Of a stretch of 49,784 nucleotides of DNA, positions 43,408 through 49,784 are shown in pieces. The position numbers and the translations under genes were made by a program. The notes under the pieces are model-generated. The model saw nothing but the letters and a program-made list of their open reading frames with translations. It ran no database searches and was not told the origin of the DNA. Each line of letters opens with the position of its first letter. The stretch's first letter is position 1. Location of the stretch: NCBI GenBank assembly GCA_035476635.1, contig DATILI010000279.1:1-49784 (forward strand), read 5' to 3'. Source of the stretch: DATILI01 sp035476635. GTDB lineage: Bacteria > Pseudomonadota > Gammaproteobacteria > Burkholderiales > Burkholderiaceae_C.

Positions 43408-43739
43408 GCGGTACCGACCTCTGGACCCTCGCCACCATTGCCGGCCTGGCCTGTGTGACCGTGCTGGCGCGCAGCTTCTTCTTCATCTCGAACCGCTCTT
43501 GGAGCCTGCCCCATTGGGCCCAGCGCGGCCTGCAATACGCGCCCATCGCCGCGCTCGCGGCCGTGGTGGTGCCCGAAGTCGTGATGACGCAGGGCCAGCT
43601 CATCGGCAGCTTGGCCGATGCCCGCGTGTTTGGTGCGTTCGTCGGCGCGCTGGCCTACTACTGGCGGCGTGACGTGCTGGTCACCATCGTGGCCGGCATG
43701 GCGGTCTATCTGCCTTTGCACCTGGGGCTGGGCTGGTAA
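43404..43739 (+). CDS. azlD: AzlD-family branched-chain amino acid exporter, small subunit
   Basis: This 111-residue, four-helix protein has the AzlD pattern: an N-terminal helix with TVLARSFFFI, then LQYAPIAALAAVVVPEVV (a conserved helix), and a final helix after YYWRRDVLVTIVAGMAVYL. It begins inside the azlC stop (ATGA at 43404-43407). It would form the two-component exporter with AzlC. It is followed after 50 nt by pgk, which has its own -10-like TAGAAT at 43749-43754. Confidence 0.92.
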   Translation: MSGTDLWTLATIAGLACVTVLARSFFFISNRSWSLPHWAQRGLQYAPIAALAAVVVPEVVMTQGQLIGSLADARVFGAFVGALAYYWRRDVLVTIVAGMAVYLPLHLGLGW

Positions 43740-43789
43740 GCGCGTCCCTAGAATCACAACATCAGCTGTTTTCCTAACCAAGCTCCGCC

Positions 43790-44983
43790 ATGAACGTCCT
43801 GCGCTTCTCCGAACTCTGTGCCCAAGGCAAGGCCAAAGGCCAACGCGTTTTTATCCGTGCCGACCTGAATGTGCCGCAAGACGATGCCGGTAACATCACC
43901 GAAGACACGCGCGTGCGCGCTTCGGTGCCCTGCATCCAGATGGCGCTGCAGGCCGGAGCGGCCGTCATGGTCACGTCGCACCTGGGACGCCCGACCGAAG
44001 GCGAGTTCAAGCCCGAGGATTCGCTCGCGCCCGTGGCCAGGCGGCTGGGCGAGCTGCTGGGGCGCGAGGTTGCGTTGCTGGCGAACTGGGTCGACGGCGT
44101 GGACGTGAAGCCCGGCGAGCTTGTCCTGCTGGAAAACTGCCGCCTCAACAAGGGCGAGAAAAAGAACAACCCCGAACTTGCGCAAAAGATGGCTGCCCTG
44201 TGCGACATCTTCGTGCATGACGCCTTCGGCACCGCGCACCGCGCAGAAGCCTCGACCTACGGCATCGCGCAGTACGCCAAGCTGGCTTGCGCCGGCCCGC
44301 TGCTGGCGGCCGAGATCGACGCCATCGGCAAGGCGCTGGCCAACCCCAAGCGCCCGCTGGCGGCGATCGTGGCCGGCAGCAAGGTCAGCACCAAGCTCAC
44401 CATCCTGCAAAGCCTGGCGAAGAACGTGGACCAGCTCATCGTCGGCGGCGGCATTGCCAACACCTTCATGTTGGCGGCAGGCCTGAAGATCGGCAAGTCG
44501 CTGGCCGAGGCCGATCTGGTGGGTGAAGCCCGGGCAGTGATCGAGGCCATGAAGGCGCGCGGCGCCGAAGTGCCGATTCCCACCGACGTGGTGACGGCCA
44601 AGAGCTTCTCCGCCGATGCGCCCGCCACCGTCAAGGCCGCAACCGACGTGGCCGATGATGACCTGATCCTGGACATCGGCCCGCAAACTGCGGCAAGGCT
44701 GGCCGCGCAGCTCAAGGGCTGCGGCACCATCGTCTGGAACGGTCCGGTGGGCGTGTTCGAGTTTGCCGCCTTTGAAAACGGCACCAAGGTCATTGCCCAG
44801 GCGATCGCCGAAAGTCCCGCGTTCTCGATCGCGGGTGGCGGCGACACGCTGGCCGCCATTGCCAAGTACGGCATTGAAAAGCAGGTCGGCTACATCTCCA
44901 CCGGCGGCGGCGCTTTCCTTGAGATTCTCGAAGGGAAGACCTTGCCCGCATTCGAGATCCTGCAAAAACGCGCGGCGGGTTAG
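43790..44983 (+). CDS. pgk: Phosphoglycerate kinase
   Basis: Pgk interconverts 1,3-bisphosphoglycerate plus ADP with 3-phosphoglycerate plus ATP. The 397-residue length is standard. Family text is continuous: VFIRADLNVPQDD near 22 (substrate-binding), SHLGRPT near 63, LENCRLNKGEKKN near 115, HDAFGTAHRAEAST near 145, a nucleotide region VAGSKVSTKLTIL near 195, and the C-terminal FSIAGGGDTLAAI near 343. It is the first of the carbon-metabolism genes at the right end. A perfect inverted repeat follows the stop. Confidence 0.98.
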   Translation: MNVLRFSELCAQGKAKGQRVFIRADLNVPQDDAGNITEDTRVRASVPCIQMALQAGAAVMVTSHLGRPTEGEFKPEDSLAPVARRLGELLGREVALLANWVDGVDVKPGELVLLENCRLNKGEKKNNPELAQKMAALCDIFVHDAFGTAHRAEASTYGIAQYAKLACAGPLLAAEIDAIGKALANPKRPLAAIVAGSKVSTKLTILQSLAKNVDQLIVGGGIANTFMLAAGLKIGKSLAEADLVGEARAVIEAMKARGAEVPIPTDVVTAKSFSADAPATVKAATDVADDDLILDIGPQTAARLAAQLKGCGTIVWNGPVGVFEFAAFENGTKVIAQAIAESPAFSIAGGGDTLAAIAKYGIEKQVGYISTGGGAFLEILEGKTLPAFEILQKRAAG

Positions 44984-44999
44984 CCTGCCAGGCTTGAAA

Positions 45000-45018
45000 G
45001 GGTGAAAGACTTTCACCC
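45000..45018. terminator. Perfect inverted repeat between pgk and pyk, possible terminator or operator
   Basis: GGGTGAAAG and CTTTCACCC are exact complements around a single A. As RNA this gives a 7-bp stem with an AGACT loop, followed 12 nt later by only four Ts. It is therefore a weak intrinsic terminator at best, or a site for a dimeric regulator upstream of pyk. Confidence 0.45.
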
Positions 45019-45095
45019 GGGAGGCGGGGTTTTCGTACCTGACATGTAACGCGGTTCCTGCCAGAATCCGAAACTTAATTACATCGAAAGACACC

Positions 45096-46529
45096 ATGCC
45101 CCGTCGCGCCACCAAAATCGTTGCCACCCTTGGTCCCGCGTCCAGCGAACCTGGTTTGCTGGAGCAGATGATCCGTGCCGGTGTCAATGTGGTGCGGCTC
45201 AACTTCAGCCACGGCACGGCGCAGGACCATATCGACCGGGCCGCCCTGGTGCGCGAGGCCGCACAGCGCGCAGGCCGCGAAGTGGCCATCATGGCCGACT
45301 TGCAAGGCCCCAAGATCCGCGTCGGCAAGTTTGCCGAGGGCAAGGTCATGCTGGAGCCGGGCGCCAAGTTTGTGCTGGACGCGTCCCGCACCGAGCTGGG
45401 CGATCTGGGCGGCGTCGGCCTGGACTACAAGGAGCTGCCCCGCGACGTGAAGGCCGGCGACATGCTGCTGCTCAACGACGGCCTGATCGTGCTCGCCGTC
45501 GACGCGGTGCGCGGCGAAGAAGTGTTCACCACCGTCAAGCTAGGCGGCGAGTTGTCCAACAACAAGGGCATCAACAAGCAGGGCGGCGGCTTGACCGCGC
45601 CGGCGCTGACAGCCAAGGACATGGAAGACATCCGCACCGCGATGAGTTTCCAGGCCGACTACGTGGCCGTGAGCTTCCCCAAGAACGCAACCGACATGGA
45701 AATGGCGCGCCAGCTGTGCAATGTGGCCGCGGCCGAGTACCGCCACAAGCCGGGCCTGATCGCCAAGATCGAGCGCGCCGAGGCCATCCCCCATCTTGAG
45801 GCGATTCTGGAGGCCAGCGATGGCATCATGGTCGCGCGCGGCGACCTCGCGGTGGAGGTGGGCAATGCCACTGTGCCGGCCTTGCAAAAGCGCATGATCA
45901 AGCTGGCCCGCCTGCACGACAAGGTGGTGATCACCGCCACGCAGATGATGGAGTCCATGATCACCAACCCGGTGCCGACGCGCGCCGAGGTGAGCGACGT
46001 GGCCAACGCCGTGTTGGACGGCACCGACGCCGTGATGCTGTCGGCTGAAACCGCCGCCGGCAAATACCCGCTCGAGACCGTCAAGGAAATGGCGAATATC
46101 TGCCAGGCCGCCGAAGCCGCGGAAGACGTGGAGCTGGACGCCGATTTCACCGGCCAGACCTTCGGCCGCATCGACCAGTCGATCGCCATGGGGGCGCTGT
46201 TCACGGCGCACCACCTGGGCGCCAAGGCGATCGTGGCCATGACCGACAGCGGCTCGACCGCGCTGTGGATGAGCCGCCACCGCATTCATGTGCCGATCTA
46301 CGCGCTGACGCCGAAGATCGCCACCCAGCGCAAGATGGCGCTGTACCGCAACGTGCGCCCGCTGCTCATGGATTCGAGCAGCGACCGCGACACCGCGCTC
46401 AGCCAGGCCGAGACCCACCTCAAGAAACGCGGCATCGTCGGCAGCGGTGATGTCTACGCCATTACCTGCGGCGAGCCGATGGGGGCGCCCGGCGGCACCA
46501 ACATGCTCAAGATCTGCAAGGTGGACTGA
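45096..46529 (+). CDS. pyk: Pyruvate kinase
   Basis: The enzyme transfers phosphate from phosphoenolpyruvate to ADP, giving pyruvate and ATP. The 477-residue protein contains the opening RRATKIVATLGPASS, the substrate loop VRLNFSHGT, MADLQGPKIRVG, the active-site block IAKIERAEAIPHLEAILEASDGIMVARGDLAVE near 220-252 (catalytic lysine and magnesium-binding Glu/Asp, read as adjoining segments), ATQMMESM near 284, and a C-terminal allosteric domain. It lies 112 nt after pgk and 33 nt before a lipoprotein hydrolase gene. Confidence 0.98.
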   Translation: MPRRATKIVATLGPASSEPGLLEQMIRAGVNVVRLNFSHGTAQDHIDRAALVREAAQRAGREVAIMADLQGPKIRVGKFAEGKVMLEPGAKFVLDASRTELGDLGGVGLDYKELPRDVKAGDMLLLNDGLIVLAVDAVRGEEVFTTVKLGGELSNNKGINKQGGGLTAPALTAKDMEDIRTAMSFQADYVAVSFPKNATDMEMARQLCNVAAAEYRHKPGLIAKIERAEAIPHLEAILEASDGIMVARGDLAVEVGNATVPALQKRMIKLARLHDKVVITATQMMESMITNPVPTRAEVSDVANAVLDGTDAVMLSAETAAGKYPLETVKEMANICQAAEAAEDVELDADFTGQTFGRIDQSIAMGALFTAHHLGAKAIVAMTDSGSTALWMSRHRIHVPIYALTPKIATQRKMALYRNVRPLLMDSSSDRDTALSQAETHLKKRGIVGSGDVYAITCGEPMGAPGGTNMLKICKVD

Positions 46530-46562
46530 AACTGCCGGCCGGCGGTCTGCGTACTGCCGGAT

Positions 46563-47477
46563 ATGCGCACAACACCCAAACCCTCGCCCGCGGCTGTTCC
46601 GGATTTGGCGCGGCGATCGGGCTTGCTGGCCATCCTGGCGACGCTGCTGTCAGGCTGCTCCGCCGCTGGCGTGCTGGACAGCCTCGTGGCCCACGACACC
46701 TACCGGGGCGAACAGGGCCTGCCCTACGGCCCCGATCCGCGCCAACGCGTGGATATTTTCCGACCGCTGCAGGCAGCGCCGTCCGGCACGGCCGGTTACC
46801 CGGTCGTAGTCTTCTTTTACGGCGGCGCCTGGACCCGCGGCAATCGCGCCGACTACCGCTTTGTTGGCGAGGCGCTGGCGGCCCACGGCGCCATCGCCGT
46901 CCTTGCGGACTACCGGCTCAGCCCGCAGGTGCGCTACCCGGAATTCCTGCAAGACAGTGCCCTGGCCGTGCGCTGGGTATTTGACCAGGCGACGGCGCTG
47001 GGCGGCGACGGCGCGCAGATCTTCCTCATGGGCCACAGCGCCGGCGCCTACAACGCGGCGATGCTGGCGCTGGACCCACGGTGGTTGCGCGCCGTGCAAT
47101 TGGAGCCGGCGCGCCTGGCCGGCTGGATCGGGATCGCCGGCCCCTATGATTTTTTGCCGATCCGCAATCCGGACGCCCAGGTCGCCTTCAACTGGCCTGA
47201 CACTTCGCCCGAGACCCAGCCCATCGCCCATGCGTCCGCCAAGGCGCCGCGGGCCTTGCTGCTGGGGGCGAGTACCGACGACCTGGTGAATCCGCAGCGC
47301 AACACCGTGGGGCTGGCGCAACGATTGACCGCACTGGGGGCCAGTGCCACCGTGCAACTGTTCGGTGGCGTCAGCCACACCACCATCCTGGCCTCGATGG
47401 CCCGGCCGCTCAACTGGCTCGCGCCGGTGCTGCCAGAGGTGCTGGGTTTTCTCGGCCTGCCGCGCCAGTCGTCGTAG
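46563..47477 (+). CDS. Alpha/beta hydrolase, putative envelope lipoprotein esterase
   Basis: The 304-residue protein has a lipoprotein-type signal (LLAILATLLSGC, cysteine at residue 32) and an alpha/beta-hydrolase fold of the BD-FAE/hormone-sensitive-lipase-like group. The oxyanion motif HGGxW is modified to FYGGAWTRG (85-93). The nucleophile is S159 in MGHSAGAYN, the acid is an aspartate in GASTDD near 265, and the histidine is in GGVSHTTIL near 280. The anchor places it in the periplasm. The substrate is unknown; similar proteins are annotated as carboxylesterases. It follows pyk by 33 nt, and its last 68 bases overlap the convergent PAP2 gene. Confidence 0.85.
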   Translation: MRTTPKPSPAAVPDLARRSGLLAILATLLSGCSAAGVLDSLVAHDTYRGEQGLPYGPDPRQRVDIFRPLQAAPSGTAGYPVVVFFYGGAWTRGNRADYRFVGEALAAHGAIAVLADYRLSPQVRYPEFLQDSALAVRWVFDQATALGGDGAQIFLMGHSAGAYNAAMLALDPRWLRAVQLEPARLAGWIGIAGPYDFLPIRNPDAQVAFNWPDTSPETQPIAHASAKAPRALLLGASTDDLVNPQRNTVGLAQRLTALGASATVQLFGGVSHTTILASMARPLNWLAPVLPEVLGFLGLPRQSS

Positions 47478-48177
47478 TCGGTGGTTTGGGGGGCCTGGAG
47501 GGCGCTCCATGCCGGCGGCCGACACGGCGCATGGCGATGTCCAGCGCCCACGCGCTTGCCCAGCAAAACCAGGCGGTCCACGCGGTATGGCTCATGTAGT
47601 GCGCCCCGCGCGCTTGTTGCGCCAGGCCGAGTACCAGGCCTGAGATCAAGGCGGAGGCGAGCCAAATCCGTGCCTGCCGTGGCGCGTCGCGGCACAGCGC
47701 AAAGTACCCGCCAACAAAGGCAAACCCGGCCGAGGCATGGCCGGCGGGAAAACAGCGGCCGCTGCCGCTGTCCGCCACGCCCCAGCGCCAATGCGAGACA
47801 TACCGAGCGACCCCGCCAAATGCCTCCAGATCCCAGGGGCAGCTGCTGCGGCTGGTCTGTTTGAGAAGGCTGACCGCCAACAATCCGGCCAGCGTGCTCA
47901 CGACCAGCTGCAATCGCTGGCGTCGGTCCAACCGGTTCAGCACGCCCGTGGGCCACCAGACGCCGGCGACCAGCCAGAGCGCCGGCAGCCAAACCAGGCG
48001 TCGCGCGCCGTCGTGCAGCACGGCGCCCAGCAGCCAGTGCTCGCGCAGGCCAAAGCCGCTGGCGTTGCCGAACCAGTGCGCCATGGCGAGATCCAGGCCG
48101 GTAGCGTCCCACCCCAGCAGGGTCGACAAGCAGACCAGGGTCCATAGCAGGTGCTGTGGAGCGGCGGGGGATTTCAT
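47410..48177 (-). CDS. PAP2-family membrane phosphatase
   Basis: The 255-residue membrane protein shows the three PAP2 motifs in divergent form. The first is KQTSRSSCPWDL, where the usual RP is CP. The second is FPAGHASAGFAF (the PSGH motif with its catalytic histidine). The third is ARGAHYMSHTAWTAW, with the nucleophile histidine but no classical aspartate after it. The CPWDL and RGAHYxSH spelling marks a subgroup seen in lipid-A or phospholipid phosphatase-like proteins. About six helices are predicted; the C-terminal tail is basic and proline-rich. I start it at ATG 48177. It is transcribed convergently with the hydrolase and divergently from fba. Confidence 0.85.
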   Translation of the reverse strand: MKSPAAPQHLLWTLVCLSTLLGWDATGLDLAMAHWFGNASGFGLREHWLLGAVLHDGARRLVWLPALWLVAGVWWPTGVLNRLDRRQRLQLVVSTLAGLLAVSLLKQTSRSSCPWDLEAFGGVARYVSHWRWGVADSGSGRCFPAGHASAGFAFVGGYFALCRDAPRQARIWLASALISGLVLGLAQQARGAHYMSHTAWTAWFCWASAWALDIAMRRVGRRHGAPSRPPKPPTTTTGAAGRENPAPLAAPARAS

Positions 48178-48378
48178 GAAGGCGTTCCAAGCGCTGCCGT
48201 GCAGCGAACGGGATGCTACAGGCGCGCGCTGAACGGCGCCTGAATCAGCCGGCCGCGTGTCGGTGCATCGCGTGCCTGCCAGCCCTGGCCGGTTGGCACC
48301 GGCTAAAATCCCCACAGTTACCGGGTGGTTACCAACCACGGCGGATCGGCTTTACCCCTCTCTTTACGGACCACCATC
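48178..48378 (+). promoter_or_regulatory. Upstream region of fba with -10-like element and inverted repeat
   Basis: The 201-bp gap between the divergent PAP2 gene and fba contains TAAAAT at 48304-48309, a common -10 form in this group. Just downstream is GTGGTT-ACC-AACCAC (48325-48339), a perfect inverted repeat with 6-bp arms. The repeat position, immediately after the presumed start site, would suit a repressor operator. No good -35 is seen. Confidence 0.4.
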
Positions 48379-49443
48379 ATGCCCCTCGTATCCATGCGCG
48401 AGCTGCTGGACCATGCTGCCGACAACGGCTACGGCATTCCGGCTTTCAACGTCAACAACCTGGAGCAAGTCCAGGCCGTGATGGAAGCAGCCAAGGAAAC
48501 CGGCGCACCCGTCATCCTGCAGGCCAGCGCCGGCGCCCGCAAATATGCCGGTGAAGCCTTCATCAAGCACCTGATCCAGGCGGCCATCGAGGCCTATCCG
48601 ACGATTCCCCTCGTGATGCACCAGGACCACGGCCAAAGCCCCGACGTCTGCCAGGGTGCCATCAACCTGGGCTTCAGCTCGGTGATGATGGACGGCAGCC
48701 TGGAGGCCGACGGCAAGACGATCGCCAGCTACGACTACAACGTGGACGTGACCCGCAAGGTGGTGGACCTGGCGCACCGGCTGGGCGTCACGGTCGAGGG
48801 CGAGCTCGGCTGCCTGGGCAGCCTGGAAACCATGAAAGGCGACAAGGAAGACGGCCACGGCACCGATGCCACGATGACGCGCGAGCAGCTCCTGACCGAC
48901 CCGGAGCAGGCCGCCGACTTCGTCAAGCGCACCCAGCTGGACGCGCTGGCCATTGCCATCGGTACCAGCCACGGCGCCTACAAGTTCACGCGCAAGCCCA
49001 CGGGCGACATCCTCGCCATCGACCGCATCAAGGAAATCAACCGCCGCATCCCCAATACGCACCTGGTGATGCACGGCTCCTCCAGTGTCCCGCAAGACCT
49101 TCTGGCGATCATCCGCCAGTACGGCGGCAACATGAAGGAAACCTACGGCGTGCCGGTCGAGGAAATCCAGGAAGCTATCAAGTACGGCGTGCGCAAGATC
49201 AACATCGACACCGACATCCGCCTGGCGATGACCGGGGCCGTGCGCCAGTTCCTGGCCGAAAACCCCGAGAAGTTCGATGCTCGCGAATGGCTCAAGCCCG
49301 CGCGTGAAGCCGCCAAGCAGATCTGCAAGCAGCGCTACATCCAGTTCGGTTGCGAAGGCCAAGGCCCCAAGATCAAGGGCGAGACACTGCAGGTCGTGGC
49401 GGCCAAGTACGGTCAGGGCGCGCTGGCGCAGGTCGTGCACTGA
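48379..49443 (+). CDS. fba: Class II fructose-bisphosphate aldolase
   Basis: The enzyme cleaves or forms fructose 1,6-bisphosphate (and possibly sedoheptulose 1,7-bisphosphate). The 354-residue protein is of the class II zinc type: HQDHGQSPD at 81-89 (catalytic D83 and a metal histidine), the glutamate-containing EGELGCLGSLE near 138, the GTSHGAYKF loop with a metal histidine near 197, and HGSSSVPQ near 234. The text resembles the Calvin-cycle subtype (CbbA) found in betaproteobacteria, but no RuBisCO or other cbb genes are here. I start it at ATG 48379. A terminator follows the stop. Confidence 0.97.
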   Translation: MPLVSMRELLDHAADNGYGIPAFNVNNLEQVQAVMEAAKETGAPVILQASAGARKYAGEAFIKHLIQAAIEAYPTIPLVMHQDHGQSPDVCQGAINLGFSSVMMDGSLEADGKTIASYDYNVDVTRKVVDLAHRLGVTVEGELGCLGSLETMKGDKEDGHGTDATMTREQLLTDPEQAADFVKRTQLDALAIAIGTSHGAYKFTRKPTGDILAIDRIKEINRRIPNTHLVMHGSSSVPQDLLAIIRQYGGNMKETYGVPVEEIQEAIKYGVRKINIDTDIRLAMTGAVRQFLAENPEKFDAREWLKPAREAAKQICKQRYIQFGCEGQGPKIKGETLQVVAAKYGQGALAQVVH

Positions 49444-49445
49444 GC

Positions 49446-49478
49446 AGGCCGCGCCCCAAGCGCGTGGCCTTTTTCTTT
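49446..49478 (+). terminator. Rho-independent terminator after fba
   Basis: AGGCCGCGC (49446-49454) pairs with GCGTGGCCT (49462-49470) through nine pairs including one G-T, with a 7-nt loop, and continues into TTTTCTTT. It starts 3 nt after the fba stop codon. Confidence 0.85.
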
Positions 49479-49523
49479 GTGTCGATGTAACAAAATGTGG
49501 GCCCGACCGGTAACATCGGTCGC

Positions 49524-49784
49524 ATGCAGGTCCGCAGCGCTCCAGAAGAGTCCGTGTCCGGCGCCAAGCCGCGTGGCAGCCACCTGGTGCGCCGGGTCTA
49601 CCTGCCACGCATGATCGGCGTCGCGCTGTGCGCGTTGTGCATCCTGCCCTCGGTGCCGGCGAGCCCCCTTCCACTGGTGTACTGGCTGCTCACGGCCTAC
49701 TTCGTGCTCGTGTGGCCGCACCTGGCCTACCAATGGGCGCGCCGTGCGCCCGACCCGCTGCGCGCCGAGAAGATCAACCTCTGG
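49524..49784 (+). CDS. MASE2-domain membrane sensor protein, N-terminal part (probable diguanylate cyclase)
   Basis: Only the first 87 residues are inside the window. After a polar start, the text HLVRRVYLPRMIGVALCAL and the following helices (ILPSV, VYWLLTAYFVLVWPHLAYQWARRAPDP, then AEKINLW) match the MASE2 membrane sensor domain. MASE2 is most often fused to a GGDEF diguanylate cyclase (AdrA/DgcC type) and sometimes to adenylate cyclase or other output domains. The output domain lies beyond the edge, so the enzymatic role is an expectation only. Confidence 0.8.
   Translation, partial: MQVRSAPEESVSGAKPRGSHLVRRVYLPRMIGVALCALCILPSVPASPLPLVYWLLTAYFVLVWPHLAYQWARRAPDPLRAEKINLW

Noticed and set aside
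48293..48310. TTGGCACC followed by GGCTAAAAT upstream of fba, resembling a sigma-54 -24 element
   Set aside because: The -12 part TTGC(A/T) is absent at the required spacing, and no enhancer-binding protein gene is nearby.
1..49784. Mobile element, prophage or defence island
   Set aside because: No transposase, integrase, phage, toxin-antitoxin, restriction or CRISPR-associated gene is recognisable, and base composition is uniform apart from small AT-rich regulatory or repeat patches.

Overview
This window is GC-rich chromosomal DNA, densely coding, from a betaproteobacterium of the order Burkholderiales. It most resembles the Comamonadaceae (Polaromonas, Variovorax, Rhodoferax or Acidovorax type). 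The assignment rests on family content and gene order: smg-dprA-LysM protein divergent from def and fmt, yajC-secD-secF, DUF3717/DUF1289 and DUF1631 proteins, and pgk-pyk-fba close together. It also rests on two repeat types I recognise from memory as common in that family: a hairpin-rich block after glnE and an AT-rich GCTAT...ATAGC palindrome. I see no rRNA, tRNA, CRISPR array, insertion sequence, integrase or phage gene. The window reads as core chromosome.

Layout. Positions 1-8200 hold short transcription units: a TerC-type membrane protein behind a manganese (yybP-ykoY) riboswitch, two small DUF proteins, yaeQ, purB, a glutathione transferase, a periplasmic glutathione peroxidase divergent from a diiron ferritin-like protein, a degenerate HD-GYP protein, and rfaE2. 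Positions 8207-15378 (minus strand) form one five-gene unit: a TetR regulator, an outer-membrane factor, a membrane fusion protein, an RND pump, and a rhombosortase-like rhomboid at its tail. A palindromic candidate operator lies upstream of the regulator. glnE (minus) diverges from a tightly overlapping chain (plus) of yhdP, a nitrilase-family amidase, a PAS histidine kinase and a FixJ-type response regulator. Next come mltA, which shares start-codon bases with a small opposite-strand membrane ORF, an Lrp/AsnC regulator, and a divergent fused indolepyruvate:ferredoxin oxidoreductase with a 15-bp palindrome between the two.

Positions 31861-37453 carry yajC-secD-secF followed by a large DUF1631 protein. 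Positions 37471-40451 (minus) carry smg, dprA and a LysM protein. These diverge from def, a BamE-like lipoprotein gene, fmt, azlC and azlD. The right end is central carbon metabolism (pgk, pyk, class II fba), interrupted by a lipoprotein alpha/beta hydrolase and a convergent PAP2 phosphatase. The window ends inside a MASE2-domain membrane sensor gene.

The genes suggest a heterotroph with lower glycolysis, ammonium assimilation control through GlnE, aromatic amino-acid oxidation through the ferredoxin oxidoreductase under Lrp-type control, manganese homeostasis, multidrug efflux and several envelope-maintenance functions. I did not find a clear new defence or mobile system. The items most worth a second look are the riboswitch with its competing hairpin, the rhombosortase coupled to an efflux operon and carrying an in-frame AT-rich palindrome, the HD-less HD-GYP protein, the small ORF antiparallel to mltA, and the uncharacterised two-component pair attached to yhdP.
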